From positions 1 to 64,000 of the forward strand of contig JABSSD010000119.1 of the NCBI GenBank assembly GCA_013214575.1: a stretch of 64,000 nt of DNA, in the 5' to 3' direction. Both the position numbers and the translations under genes were made by a program. The notes under the pieces are model-generated. The model saw only the letters and a program-made list of their open reading frames with translations. It was not told the origin of the DNA and did not search any database. This document shows, piece after piece, positions 1 to 8,825 of the stretch. Source of the DNA: Paracoccaceae bacterium (GTDB taxonomy: Bacteria; Pseudomonadota; Alphaproteobacteria; Rhodobacterales; Rhodobacteraceae). Numbering within the stretch: the stretch's first letter is position 1; each line of letters starts with the position of its first letter.

Positions 1-76
1 AACCACGCTGCTTCAGGGCTCGATTGTAGTCCGACCAGTTCTTAGTCTTGTAAGTCGTTGGTGTCCAGTTGCTCAT
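1..76 (-). CDS. IS5-family transposase, N-terminal fragment (cut by window edge)
   Basis: The minus strand from 76 starts with ATG and encodes 25 residues beginning MSNWTPTTYKTKNWSDYN and continuing RALKQRG before the window ends. The pattern K-x-x-NW-x-x-YN-x-AL-x-x-RG is the typical start of IS5/IS903-group DDE transposases, which cut and paste their own element. The catalytic domain lies outside the window, so intactness cannot be judged. The open frame is too short to appear as an ordinary gene call. Confidence 0.75.
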   Translation of the reverse strand, partial: MSNWTPTTYKTKNWSDYNRALKQRG

Positions 77-122
77 CACCGCCAGCTATCACGCTGGATT
101 CACAACATGAATCCCCTCAATC

Positions 123-140
123 GATTTATGCAACAAAGCC
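123..140 (-). repeat. Terminal inverted repeat of the IS5-family element
   Basis: The minus strand reads GGCTTTGTTGCATAAATC, matching the terminal repeat typical of IS903-group elements. It marks the junction between the insertion sequence and host DNA at 140/141. Confidence 0.8.
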
Positions 141-249
141 ATGCCTGCCGATAAATCGAGTTCTATATGTACAACCAAATGGCTTTGACCCCAAGAACTT
201 CTCTACAGGGATTGGAGAAACATCTGTTTTCAAAATTTCTAGTTTATAA
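141..249 (+). pseudogene. Possible 3' remnant of a gene interrupted by the IS
   Basis: Immediately after the IS end, an open plus-strand frame runs to a TAA at 247-249 and would give about 35 residues ending SVFKISSL. It has no start of its own outside the IS and is much more AT-rich than the surrounding chromosome. It could be the tail of a gene split by the insertion, or chance coding in AT-rich DNA. I do not recognise the protein. Confidence 0.25.
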
Positions 250-302
250 AGGCGCCTCATTTAAGGAACAACACTTTCTTATCTACTAAAAATATCGAGT
301 TT

Positions 303-388
303 TGGTGCGGGCGGTGGGAGTCGAACCCACACGGGCATACGCCCAACAGATTTTAAGTCTGGTATGTCTACCATTCCATCACGCCCGC
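303..388 (-). tRNA. tRNA-Leu (anticodon UAA)
   Basis: The minus strand from 388 folds as a class II tRNA. The acceptor GCGGGCG (388-382) pairs with CGCCCGC (313-307), the discriminator is A, and the terminal CCA is encoded at 305-303. The anticodon arm CAGA-CTTAAAA-TCTG carries UAA. There is a long variable arm and a T arm with GGTTCGACTCC. The D loop reads GAATGGTAGA, one base shorter than the GAATTGGTAGA of the neighbouring tRNA fragment, a difference that is usually tolerated. It decodes UUA/UUG leucine codons. Confidence 0.95.
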
Positions 389-480
389 ATCTTGGCGTTG
401 TCTTCTTTTTCGTAATCGGGCCTATATCGGGCCTGAAAACAGTTTTACAGTCACAACGCCTTGTTCCGTATGCGTTTTAC

Positions 481-535
481 CGCGCGAGCTCAAGGATTTT
501 AAGTCCCTTGTGTCTACCAATTCCACCACGTCCGC
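481..535 (-). pseudogene. 5' half of a second tRNA-Leu(UAA), 3' half missing
   Basis: The minus strand from 535 gives an acceptor 5' strand GCGGACG, a normal D arm with GGAATTGGTAGAC and an anticodon arm AGGGA-CTTAAAA-TCCTT, again with a UAA anticodon. After this the sequence stops resembling a tRNA: no T arm and no pairing 3' acceptor strand follow at 395-480. The fragment is 92 bases upstream of the intact tRNA-Leu on the same strand. It looks like the remains of a second, different tRNA-Leu gene whose 3' half was lost by deletion or recombination. Confidence 0.75.
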
Positions 536-672
536 ATGTGAAATACATGCCGCACCTCACCCGCATAGGTCTAGCGGCGCCGGGCGCCGGGGACAATCGG
601 TTTTATCAGGGTAACAGAGCTGTTTTTGCATCCAGCCCCATTTCCTCGACCGCAACCGGTTCCACAGGGCCA

Positions 673-1164
673 TCAGGCGCTGACAGGCCAGACTTGCGCC
701 AGCGCTCCGTCCTCTTTGACCGCCTGCATCGCCACATAGGTCGAGGTCGAGGCCACATGCGGAAGGGTCGATATTTTCTCGGCCAGCACCGAGCGATAGG
801 CCGCCATCGAACGGGTCCGGATCTTTAGAAGATAGTCGAAATTCGACGCAATCATATGGGCTTGTTCAATTTCTGGCACCTTGGAGACTGCGGCATTAAA
901 CGCCCTCAGCGCCACTTCTCGGGTGTCACTAAGTTTTACTTCGACAAAAGCCACATGATCCAGACCCAGCCGGATCGGATCCATCAGGGCGCGGTAGCCG
1001 GTGATGACCCCCTCCGACTCGAGCCGCTTCAGCCGGGTCTGGGTGGGCGATTTGGACAGGCCAATGCGCCGCGCCAGATCGGCGATAGAGATCCGCCCCT
1101 CGCCGCCCAGTACATTCAGAATCGCCTGATCAAAGCGATCCAGTCCCGAAAAACCCGTTTGCAT
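673..1164 (-). CDS. putR: PutR, Lrp/AsnC-family regulator of proline catabolism
   Basis: This 163-residue protein has an N-terminal winged-helix DNA-binding domain (about residues 8-60, with ADLARRIGLSKS as the recognition region) and a C-terminal RAM ligand-binding domain. Such proteins form octamers that sense amino acids. It is divergently transcribed from putA with only 115 bases between starts. In Rhodobacter capsulatus this arrangement is known as PutR, the proline-dependent activator of putA. I chose the start at 1164 because an upstream in-frame extension would run into the control region. The family is certain; the exact regulator identity rests on context. Confidence 0.88.
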   Translation of the reverse strand: MQTGFSGLDRFDQAILNVLGGEGRISIADLARRIGLSKSPTQTRLKRLESEGVITGYRALMDPIRLGLDHVAFVEVKLSDTREVALRAFNAAVSKVPEIEQAHMIASNFDYLLKIRTRSMAAYRSVLAEKISTLPHVASTSTYVAMQAVKEDGALAQVWPVSA

Positions 1165-1209
1165 TGCCCTACCCTCGATCTTCAGCCTAATCGCCCTACA
1201 AATACAGGT

Positions 1210-1221
1210 ATTCGGACGAAT
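1210..1221. promoter_or_regulatory. Palindrome between putR and putA, candidate PutR site
   Basis: ATTCG-GA-CGAAT is a perfect inverted repeat lying between the divergent starts of putR (1164) and putA (1280). Lrp-family proteins bind degenerate palindromes of this size. Assignment to PutR is inferred from position only. Confidence 0.4.
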
Positions 1222-1279
1222 GTCCCGCAGAATTGCCAGTATCCTCACCATAACGCCTGCCCCCTACTGGAGATCCCTG

Positions 1280-4200
1280 ATGGCACATCCCCCCCCGCTG
1301 CGCCACGTCATCGACGCCATGACCTATGCCGATCAGGCTGATCTTCGCGATCAACTGGTGGCCACGGCAGCTTTGTCGGGCGATGACCGTGCCCGCATCT
1401 GTGCCAATGCGGCAGCGCTGGTGCGCGACATCCGCGGCCATTCCTCACCGGGGTTGATGGAGGTGTTTCTGGCCGAATACGGGCTGTCCACCGACGAAGG
1501 TGTGGCGCTGATGTGCCTGGCCGAGGCGCTGCTACGGGTGCCCGATGCCGAAACCATCGATGCGCTGATCGAAGACAAGATCGCGCCCTCGAACTGGGGC
1601 AAACACCTGGGCAAATCCTCCTCCTCGCTGGTCAATGCCTCAACCTGGGCGCTGATGCTGACCGGCAAGGTACTGGACGACGAGCGCGGCCCGGTTGGCG
1701 CCCTGCGCGGGGCCATCAAGCGAATCGGCGAACCCCTGATCCGCACCGCCGTCAGCCGCGCGATGAAGGAAATGGGCCGTCAGTTTGTGCTGGGCGAAAA
1801 CATCGAAAACGCCATGAAACGCGCCGCCGGGATGGAGACCAAGGGCTACACTTATTCCTATGACATGCTGGGCGAAGCCGCCCGCACCGAAGGTGACGCG
1901 GCGCGCTATCATCTCAGCTATTCCCGGGCGATTTCGGCCATTGCCGCGGGCTGCCACAGTCAGGACATCCGCCAGAACCCCGGCATCTCGGTGAAACTCT
2001 CGGCGCTGCACCCCCGCTATGAACTGGCGCAAGAGGCCAGCGTGATGGCTCTGCTGGTGCCCCGCCTGCGCGCACTCGCCTTGCTGGCCAAGGCGGCGGG
2101 CATGGGGCTGAATGTCGATGCCGAAGAGGCCGACCGCCTGTCGCTGTCGCTTGAGGTGATCGACCTTGTGCTGGCCGATCCGGCGCTGGCAGGATGGGAT
2201 GGCTTTGGCGTGGTGGTGCAGGCCTATGGGCCACGCGCCGGGCTGACCATCGACACCCTGTACGATATCGCCAGCCGCCACGGTCGCAAGATCATGGTGC
2301 GGCTGGTCAAGGGCGCCTACTGGGATACCGAAATCAAACGGGCCCAGGAACTGGGGGTTGATGGCTTCCCGGTGTTCACCTCGAAACCGCTAACAGATGT
2401 GTCTTATATCGCCAATGCACGCAAACTGCTGGCGATGAGTGACTGCATCTATCCGCAGTTTGCCACCCATAACGCCCATACCGTCTGCGCTATCCTGGAT
2501 ATGGCGCAGGACGGGCAACCCTACGAGTTCCAGCGCCTGCACGGCATGGGCGAAACCATGCACCAGATGGTGCTGGAGCAGAACCACACCAAATGCCGGA
2601 TCTATGCGCCGGTTGGCGCCCATCATGACCTGCTGGCCTATCTGGTGCGGCGACTGCTGGAAAACGGCGCCAACAGCTCATTTGTCAACCAGATCGTCGA
2701 CGAGGATGTCGCTCCTGCGGTGGTCGCCGCCGATCCGTTTGAGATGATCGCCGACGTCAGCCGCAGCATCGCCACCGGCCCCGAACTGTTCGCCCCAGAG
2801 CGCCTCAACTCGCGGGGTTTTGATCTGACCCATGCGCCAACGCTGGACCTGATCGAGCAGGCGCGCGCGCCCTGGGCAACCCTTAGCTGGAGCGCCGCGC
2901 CGCTGCTGGCAGCCGCCGCCGCGCCGCTGCCGCCGCAGGATGTGACAAACCCCAACGACCTGACCCCGGTTGGCCAGGTCAGCCCCGCCAGCGACAGCGA
3001 CGTGGCCACGGCATTGGACGCCGCCACCCCCTGGGATGCACCCGCCAGCACCCGTGCTGCAGTGCTGAACAAAGCGGCTGATCTCTACGAGGAGAACTTT
3101 GGCGAACTGTTTGCGCTGCTCAGCCGTGAAGCTGGTAAAACCCTGCCCGACTGCGTCTCGGAACTGCGCGAAGCGGTTGATTTCCTGCGCTTCTACGCCT
3201 CGCGCATCACCGCAGAGGCCAAACCAGCCGGGGTCTTTACCTGCATTTCGCCCTGGAACTTCCCGCTGGCGATCTTCTCAGGCCAGATCGCCGCAGCCCT
3301 GGTCACCGGCAATGCCGTTCTTGCCAAACCCGCAGAGCAAACGCCGCTGATCGCCTATCGCTGCGTTTCTCTGCTGCATCAGGCCGGGGTGCCACGGTCT
3401 GCGTTGCAATTGCTGCCCGGTGGCGGCGCTGTCGGCGCGGCGCTGACCTCGGACGCCCGAATAAATGGCCTGGCCTTCACCGGCTCCACCGCCACCGCGC
3501 TGAAGATCCGCACCAACATGGCCGACAATCTGCGCCCCGGCACCCCCTTGATCGCCGAAACCGGTGGCTTGAATGCGATGATCGTCGATAGCACCGCGCT
3601 GCCAGAACAGGCGGTTCAGTCCATCGTGGAAAGCGCCTTTCAGTCGGCCGGCCAGCGTTGCTCGGCACTGCGTTGCCTCTACCTGCAGGAAGACATCGCC
3701 GATGGCGTGCTGACCATGCTGACCGGCGCGATGGAGGCCCAGAACACCGGTAACCCCTGGCTGCTCAGCACCGACAGTGGCCCGGTGATCGACAAAGCCG
3801 CCCGCGATACTATCGCCTCACATATCGCAATCGCCCGCGCCGAGGGCCGTGTGCTGAAACAGGCCCAGGCCCCCGAGCAGGGCAGTTTTGTCGCCCCGAC
3901 ACTGATTGAAATCCCCAGCATTGCCGCGTTGAAACAGGAGATCTTTGGCCCCGTCCTGCATGTGGTCCGGTACAAGGCCGCCGATCTGGACCGGGTCATC
4001 GCCGATATCAACGCCACCGGATACGGGCTGACCTTCGGGTTGCACAGCCGCATCGACGACCGCGTTCAATACATCACCGACCGCATCGAGGCGGGCAACA
4101 TCTACGTCAACCGCAACCAGATCGGCGCCGTGGTCGGCAGCCAGCCGTTTGGCGGCGAGGGCCTCTCGGGCACTGGCCCCAAGGCCGGTGGCCCCAACTA

Positions 4201-4696
4201 CCTGACCCGGTTCTGCGCCCCGGATCGCCAACACAGCAACGCGACGTGGCAGCACGATCAGACCGAGCGCCCCAGCCCCTCCGGCAGCCCAGCCCTGCCC
4301 AGCAGCCAGAGCCTCCCCGGGCCCACTGGCGAGAGCAACCGGTTGACCCTGACGCCGCGCAAGCCGCTGCTCTGTCTTGGCCCCGGCCCCGATGCGGTTG
4401 CCGCCCAGATGCAGCAGGTCACCCGCCAGGGCGGCACCGTGCTGGCGACCACTGGCAGGGTCGATCTGCAGCAAATCCAGCAGATCCAGGGTATCTCCGG
4501 GGTGCTCTGGTGGGGCGACGAAGCGATTGGCCGCACCATAGAACAGGCGCTGGCGCGGCGCAGCGGCCCGATCCTGCCGCTGATCCCCGGCCAACCCGAC
4601 CGCGCCCGCGTCCTCGGTGAGCGCCATATCTGCGTCGACACCACCGCCGCAGGCGGCAACGCGGCGCTGCTGGGCGGCGAAGGCCAGACCCTATAA
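1280..4696 (+). CDS. putA: PutA, bifunctional proline dehydrogenase / P5C dehydrogenase
   Basis: The 1138-residue enzyme oxidises proline to glutamate in two steps, using FAD in the N-terminal proline dehydrogenase barrel and NAD in the C-terminal aldehyde dehydrogenase domain. RLVKGAYWD near residue 341 marks the first domain. In the second, the general base Glu760 (AETGG) and nucleophile Cys794 (GQRCSAL) are present and 34 residues apart, as in active enzymes. There is no N-terminal ribbon-helix-helix DNA-binding domain, so this PutA is not its own repressor, which fits control by the adjacent PutR. About 130 extra residues at the C-terminus match the longer non-trifunctional PutA type. The start at 1280 is preceded by GGAG; the ATG at 1220 lacks a ribosome site. 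Confidence 0.96.
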   Translation: MAHPPPLRHVIDAMTYADQADLRDQLVATAALSGDDRARICANAAALVRDIRGHSSPGLMEVFLAEYGLSTDEGVALMCLAEALLRVPDAETIDALIEDKIAPSNWGKHLGKSSSSLVNASTWALMLTGKVLDDERGPVGALRGAIKRIGEPLIRTAVSRAMKEMGRQFVLGENIENAMKRAAGMETKGYTYSYDMLGEAARTEGDAARYHLSYSRAISAIAAGCHSQDIRQNPGISVKLSALHPRYELAQEASVMALLVPRLRALALLAKAAGMGLNVDAEEADRLSLSLEVIDLVLADPALAGWDGFGVVVQAYGPRAGLTIDTLYDIASRHGRKIMVRLVKGAYWDTEIKRAQELGVDGFPVFTSKPLTDVSYIANARKLLAMSDCIYPQFATHNAHTVCAILDMAQDGQPYEFQRLHGMGETMHQMVLEQNHTKCRIYAPVGAHHDLLAYLVRRLLENGANSSFVNQIVDEDVAPAVVAADPFEMIADVSRSIATGPELFAPERLNSRGFDLTHAPTLDLIEQARAPWATLSWSAAPLLAAAAAPLPPQDVTNPNDLTPVGQVSPASDSDVATALDAATPWDAPASTRAAVLNKAADLYEENFGELFALLSREAGKTLPDCVSELREAVDFLRFYASRITAEAKPAGVFTCISPWNFPLAIFSGQIAAALVTGNAVLAKPAEQTPLIAYRCVSLLHQAGVPRSALQLLPGGGAVGAALTSDARINGLAFTGSTATALKIRTNMADNLRPGTPLIAETGGLNAMIVDSTALPEQAVQSIVESAFQSAGQRCSALRCLYLQEDIADGVLTMLTGAMEAQNTGNPWLLSTDSGPVIDKAARDTIASHIAIARAEGRVLKQAQAPEQGSFVAPTLIEIPSIAALKQEIFGPVLHVVRYKAADLDRVIADINATGYGLTFGLHSRIDDRVQYITDRIEAGNIYVNRNQIGAVVGSQPFGGEGLSGTGPKAGGPNYLTRFCAPDRQHSNATWQHDQTERPSPSGSPALPSSQSLPGPTGESNRLTLTPRKPLLCLGPGPDAVAAQMQQVTRQGGTVLATTGRVDLQQIQQIQGISGVLWWGDEAIGRTIEQALARRSGPILPLIPGQPDRARVLGERHICVDTTAAGGNAALLGGEGQTL

Positions 4697-4736
4697 GTGC
4701 TTGACGCTGGGCACCTTTCAGCCCAGCGTTACCCCC

Positions 4737-5507
4737 ATGTTCCCAATCCGCGATCACAACCCCTCTGGCCGCAGGCCTTATGTCGTCTACACATTGATGG
4801 TGCTTAATCTTCTGGCCTATGGCTATTATGCCACCAGCTTCGCCAGCGATATGGAACTGGCTGGATTCTACCATGCCTATGCCTTGATCCCCGCCGAAAT
4901 CGACGCCGCGAAGCGGCTGTCGCCGCTGGTCAGCTCACTGTTCATTCATGGCGGCTTTATGCATCTGGCGGGCAACATGCTGTTTCTGTGGATCTTTGGC
5001 GACAATATGGAGGATGAGATGGGCCATTTGCCGTTCCTCATCTTCTACATTGCCTGCGGCATCGGCGCCGGGTTGGTGCATGTCGCCTCAGGCCCCGACT
5101 CTTACGTGCCCACCATCGGAGCCTCCGGCGCCATTGCCGGGGTCATGGGCGGCTACCTGCTGCTGTTTCCGCGCGCCCGCATCGACATCCTGCTGATCCT
5201 CATCATCTATTTCCGGATTTTCACCATCCCCGCCTATCTGATGCTGGGGGTCTGGCTGGGTATGCAGTTCCTTGGCTCACTCAACGCCGACCCCAATACC
5301 GGAGGCGTGGCCTATTGGGCCCATACCGGAGGCTTTGCCGTTGGACTGTTGTTGACTGTGCCTCTGTGGGTCAAACGCGGCGGCCGCGCATTCTGGCGCC
5401 AGACCCAGGGTCATCCGCCTCACCCTCAGGCCAAATACAGCGCCAGTCGCATCCCCCAACTGCCGCGCAATAAACCAGGCCAGTCACCCTGGACCAAAGG
5501 CCGCTAG
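4737..5507 (+). CDS. Rhomboid-family intramembrane serine protease
   Basis: The 256-residue membrane protein has about six hydrophobic segments. The rhomboid catalytic pair is visible: Ser130 in GASGAIAG and His196 in YWAHTGGF. HGGFMHLAGNMLFL (about 71-84) is the conserved first-helix/loop signature. Rhomboids cleave transmembrane helices of other proteins; the substrate here is unknown. The gene starts 40 bases after putA and may be co-transcribed with it, but no strong ribosome site is visible before 4737. The C-terminal 45 residues are basic, proline-rich and poorly conserved in the family. Confidence 0.88.
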   Translation: MFPIRDHNPSGRRPYVVYTLMVLNLLAYGYYATSFASDMELAGFYHAYALIPAEIDAAKRLSPLVSSLFIHGGFMHLAGNMLFLWIFGDNMEDEMGHLPFLIFYIACGIGAGLVHVASGPDSYVPTIGASGAIAGVMGGYLLLFPRARIDILLILIIYFRIFTIPAYLMLGVWLGMQFLGSLNADPNTGGVAYWAHTGGFAVGLLLTVPLWVKRGGRAFWRQTQGHPPHPQAKYSASRIPQLPRNKPGQSPWTKGR

Positions 5508-5570
5508 CGCAGCCCATCGCAAAACCACACGGCCCCTGTTGCCCCGCCGCCCGGGCACCAGATCCCGCAG

Positions 5571-5594
5571 CTTCATCTGGCCATAAATATCCCC
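5571..5594 (-). repeat. AT-rich 3' motif, variant II (copy a)
   Basis: The minus strand contains GATATTTATGGCCAGATGAA, a member of the motif family described in the findings. It lies about 120 bases past the stop of suhB, in the same orientation as that gene. Confidence 0.55.
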
Positions 5595-5711
5595 GCCGGT
5601 GGCTCCTGAACCAACCACATGCCCTTCCCTTTACAAAAGCGCACAGCCCAAACAGAAAACGCGCGCCCGGACAGCTCCAGACGCGCGATCACTTTCAAAA
5701 CTTCAGCGATA

Positions 5712-6497
5712 TCAGCGGCGAATAACCTTGGAGAATGTCTCAAAGATTGGCTCGTTGGCGCAGATCACTTCACCGACGTCGACGATGTTATCGTCAGCAT
5801 CCAATCCCTGCACCAGACCACCAGCCTCCTGCACCAGGATAATCCCGGCGGCCAGATCCCAGGCGTTCAAACGACGCTCCCAGAATCCCTCATAGCGACC
5901 GGTGGCCACATAGGCCATGTCCAGCGCCGCCGAGCCCCAGCGCCGCACGCCGGCACAGGCGGGCAGCAGCCGCGCCAGATCCTGCAGCGTTGCAGGCAGA
6001 TCAGAGCGTCCGGCAAAGGGCAGCCCGGTGGCAAAGATGCTCTCGATCATCCGGTGACGACCGGACACCCGGATCCGGGTTTCATTCATCCAGGCGCCAG
6101 AGCCTTTTTCAGCGAAATACATTTCATCCTTGGCGGCATCAAAGATAACCCCCGCAACAATCTTGCCCTTGTGCTCCAGCGCAATCGAAATCGCCCAATG
6201 TGGCAGCCCGTGCAAAAAGTTTGTGGTGCCGTCCAGCGGATCAACAATCCAGCGCCGAGTTGGATCCTGTCCTGGAATTTCAGCACTCTCTTCGGCCAGC
6301 CAGCCATAGGTCGGCCGCGCCCCCAGCAGTTCCTCTTTCAGGATTTTCTCAGCTGCAATATCCGCCTTGGTAACAAAATCTCCGGCGCCTTTCACCGAGA
6401 CCTGCAGGTTTTCCACTTCGCGGAAATCCTTGACCAGAGATTTGCCTGCCTTACGGGCGGCCTTGATCATGATATTAAGATTCGCACTGCCGATCAT
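5712..6497 (-). CDS. suhB: Inositol-1-monophosphatase family protein SuhB
   Basis: This 261-residue protein carries the metal-binding signatures of the lithium-sensitive inositol monophosphatase family: WLAEES (about 67-71), WIVDPLDGTTNF (83-94, with Asp86 and Asp89) and AWDLAAG near residue 212. The family hydrolyses myo-inositol phosphates with magnesium. The bacterial homologue SuhB also binds RNA polymerase in antitermination complexes, so its main role may not be metabolic. Length and motifs are complete. It stands alone on the minus strand, convergent with the rhomboid gene. Confidence 0.93.
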   Translation of the reverse strand: MIGSANLNIMIKAARKAGKSLVKDFREVENLQVSVKGAGDFVTKADIAAEKILKEELLGARPTYGWLAEESAEIPGQDPTRRWIVDPLDGTTNFLHGLPHWAISIALEHKGKIVAGVIFDAAKDEMYFAEKGSGAWMNETRIRVSGRHRMIESIFATGLPFAGRSDLPATLQDLARLLPACAGVRRWGSAALDMAYVATGRYEGFWERRLNAWDLAAGIILVQEAGGLVQGLDADDNIVDVGEVICANEPIFETFSKVIRR

Positions 6498-6678
6498 ATC
6501 GGGGCTCCTATGTCGTCAGAGAGATGTTGGTCAAGCGCTGCCTATACGCCGCATGCCCCCAGTTGCCAAGGGCCAATACCTGCGCCATTTGCCGCTCGCT
6601 GATAATGGCGCGGCACTTTCCAATGGCCTAACTGAACTGAACAGTTTAGAAAGCCGCCAAACAGCAACGGAGACATCC

Positions 6679-7707
6679 ATGTCAGATCAAATGCAACGCA
6701 TCACGCTGGCCAGCCGCCCAACCGGTGCACCATCGGCTGAAAACTTCAGCCTTGAGACCTGCGCCATGCCAACCCCGGGCCTGGATGAGGTCTTGGTCAA
6801 ACTCCACTATATGTCGCTGGACCCCTATATGCGTGGGCGGATGGACGATGCCAAATCTTATGCGGCCCCGGTACCGATTGGCGGCACGATGGAAGCCGGA
6901 GCCGTAGGCGAAGTGATCGCCTCCAACAGCCCCGCATTCCAGCCCGGCGATTTTGTCTTTGGCATGTTTGGCTGGGTCAGCCATGGCTGCCTAGCCGCCA
7001 ATCAGCTGCAAAAACTGGATCCAAACCACGGCCCCATAACTGCGGCGCTCGGCGTTCTTGGCATGCCGGGATTGACCGGCTGGCATGGCTTGAATGAATA
7101 TGGCAAGCCAAAGACTGGTGAGACTCTGGTGGTGGCCGCCGCCACTGGGCCGGTTGGGTCCATGGTTGGTCAATTGGCCAAACGGGCTGGCCTGCGCACC
7201 GTTGGCATCGCTGGCGGCGCCGAGAAATGTGCCCTGGCGGTTGACAGATTTGGCTTTGACGCCTGCCTTGATCACCGCGCCTATAGAGATGCCTCCGCGT
7301 TGCGCAAAGACCTGGGGGCAGCCTGCCCCGATGGCATCGACATCTATTTTGAGAACGTCGGCGGCAAGGTGCTCGAGGCGGTGCTGCCGCTGATGAACAA
7401 TTATGGCCGCATCCCGGTCTGCGGCATGATCAGCTATTACGGCGGCGCAAAAGGCGCCGATGCAGACCTAACGGCGCCAATGATATGGCGCAATGTTCTG
7501 GTGAAATCCCTCTCCGTGCAGGGCTTTATCGTCATGAACCACTTTGACCGCTACCCGGCGTTCCAAAAGGAAGTCGGCCCCCTGGTCGCCAATGGCGAGA
7601 TCCGGTTTCTCGAGGATATCGCCAATGGTCTGGAAAATGCCCCGGCGGCCTTTATGGCACTGCTGAAGGGCGGCAATATGGGCAAGCAGATCGTGAAACT
7701 GGCCTGA
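6679..7707 (+). CDS. NADP-dependent oxidoreductase, CurA/leukotriene-B4-dehydrogenase type
   Basis: The 342-residue zinc-free medium-chain reductase shows the typical MSLDPYMRGRM signature near residues 45-55, the AAATGPVGS nucleotide-binding turn (about 155) and YFENVGG (about 217). Relatives reduce the double bond of alpha,beta-unsaturated ketones and aldehydes with NADPH. The start at 6679 follows GGAGA at a good distance; earlier in-frame codons would lie in the suhB promoter region. It is divergent from suhB and monocistronic. Confidence 0.9.
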   Translation: MSDQMQRITLASRPTGAPSAENFSLETCAMPTPGLDEVLVKLHYMSLDPYMRGRMDDAKSYAAPVPIGGTMEAGAVGEVIASNSPAFQPGDFVFGMFGWVSHGCLAANQLQKLDPNHGPITAALGVLGMPGLTGWHGLNEYGKPKTGETLVVAAATGPVGSMVGQLAKRAGLRTVGIAGGAEKCALAVDRFGFDACLDHRAYRDASALRKDLGAACPDGIDIYFENVGGKVLEAVLPLMNNYGRIPVCGMISYYGGAKGADADLTAPMIWRNVLVKSLSVQGFIVMNHFDRYPAFQKEVGPLVANGEIRFLEDIANGLENAPAAFMALLKGGNMGKQIVKLA

Positions 7708-7728
7708 GCTGACTTTGGGCGAGCAGAC

Positions 7729-7755
7729 GGTGCGTGGAAGCACACACCCTACACT
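7729..7755 (-). repeat. GC-rich palindromic repeat, copy 1 (degenerate)
   Basis: On the minus strand this copy carries the GTGTAGGGTGTGTGCTT half of the family and a degenerate other half. It faces copy 2 at 7778-7804, so together they form a large inverted repeat between two convergent genes. Confidence 0.7.
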
Positions 7756-7777
7756 CGCCCCTACCGTCCTGCTATCT

Positions 7778-7804
7778 GCGTAGGGTGCGTGCTTGCACGC
7801 ACCG
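7778..7804 (+). repeat. GC-rich palindromic repeat, copy 2
   Basis: It contains the core GTGCGTGCTTGCACGCAC preceded by GTAGG. With copy 1 it fills the 117-base gap between the stop codons at 7707 and 7825 and could act as a two-way transcription barrier. Confidence 0.8.
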
Positions 7805-7824
7805 CTATTTCGGCCAAATATGTT

Positions 7825-8730
7825 TTACTGCAATTGCAGCTTACGAGCCTCGACCTTGGCCAGCCGGATCAGCTCTTGCATATAGGGTTTGTCCCGGTCC
7901 TCGCTGCGCACTGCCGCATATAGACTGCGGGTGATTCCGTTGCGGGTCAGCGGCCGAGTGACGTAATCCGACGAATATTTCACCTCCCGCACCACCCAGT
8001 CCGGCAACACCGAGACACCGCGATTAGAGGCCACCAGCAGCAGGATCACTGCCGTCAACTCAACCTGCCGAATGGCCTCCGGCTCAACCCCGGCAGGGAT
8101 CAGCAATTGGCTGAACACGTCCAGTTTGGTTTTGTCCACCGGATAGGTGATCAGCGTCTGGTCAGCAAAATCCTCTGCGTCAATATAAGGCTTGGCCGCC
8201 AGAGGGTGCTGAGCGGCGGCGACAAACACCGGCGCGTAGTCGAACAGCTCGATGAAATCGACCCCGGAAATTTGCTCCGGGTCCGACGACACCACCATAT
8301 CGACCTCTTCCTTTTGCAAGGCCGTCAGCGCATCAAACGCCAGACCGGGGCGAATATCCACATCCACATCTGACCAACTTCTGCGGAAGCTCTCGAGCAC
8401 CGGAAACAGCCACTCGAAACAGGCGTGACACTCAATGGCGATATGCATCCGGCCGGTATGACCATCGCGCAGCGCAGAAAACTCGGCCTGCATGGCCTCA
8501 ATCTGAGGCAGCACCTGGTCGGCCAGCCGCAGCAGCCGCAGCCCGGCAGCGGATAGTTTCATTGGCTTGGAGCGGCGCAGAAACAACTCCACCCCTGCCT
8601 GTTCCTCCAAGCCTTTGATCTGATGGCTCAACGCGCTCTGGGTGATGTTCAATTGGTCGGCCGCACGCGCCAAACCGCCGGCCTCATGTATGGCCTTGAC
8701 TGTGCGCAGGTGGCGAAATTCGATATGCAT
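7825..8730 (-). CDS. metR: LysR-family regulator, MetR-like
   Basis: The 301-residue LysR-type regulator has an N-terminal helix-turn-helix (about 1-60; AADQLNITQSALSHQIK) and a C-terminal effector-binding domain. It is divergent from metF with 95 bases between starts, as expected for MetR, which uses homocysteine as co-inducer and controls methionine genes. HIAIECHACFEWLFP near residue 95 resembles the homocysteine-sensing region of MetR. The LysR family is certain; MetR identity rests on this similarity plus the metF neighbour. Confidence 0.85.
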   Translation of the reverse strand: MHIEFRHLRTVKAIHEAGGLARAADQLNITQSALSHQIKGLEEQAGVELFLRRSKPMKLSAAGLRLLRLADQVLPQIEAMQAEFSALRDGHTGRMHIAIECHACFEWLFPVLESFRRSWSDVDVDIRPGLAFDALTALQKEEVDMVVSSDPEQISGVDFIELFDYAPVFVAAAQHPLAAKPYIDAEDFADQTLITYPVDKTKLDVFSQLLIPAGVEPEAIRQVELTAVILLLVASNRGVSVLPDWVVREVKYSSDYVTRPLTRNGITRSLYAAVRSEDRDKPYMQELIRLAKVEARKLQLQ

Positions 8731-8764
8731 ACCAGCGTTTCACTCATGTTGTTCTTGAGAATTA

Positions 8765-8777
8765 TGAATTTGTCTCA
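8765..8777. promoter_or_regulatory. Candidate MetR box between metR and metF
   Basis: TGAA-TTTGT-CTCA matches the enterobacterial MetR consensus TGAA-N5-TTCA with one mismatch. A second dyad, CTCA-N9-TGAG, overlaps its left side at about 8743-8759. Both lie in the short divergent gap, where a LysR-type site is expected. Function is inferred. Confidence 0.35.
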
Positions 8778-8825
8778 CAATGCGGCGCGTGCAACAAGGG
8801 TGGAATTGAACAGGAGACGCCCCAG

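Larger units (their letters stand above)
1..140 (-). mobile_element. IS5-family (IS903-type) insertion sequence, end only
   Basis: This is the transposase-proximal end of an insertion sequence that continues beyond the left edge of the window. Its outer border is the inverted repeat at 123-140, which reads GGCTTTGTTGCATAAATC on the minus strand, the usual end of IS903-type IS5 elements. The transposase start codon lies 46 bases inside that end. IS903-type elements normally duplicate 9 bp of target, which would be about 141-149 here, but the other flank is not visible. The element may be intact or truncated outside the window. Confidence 0.8.
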
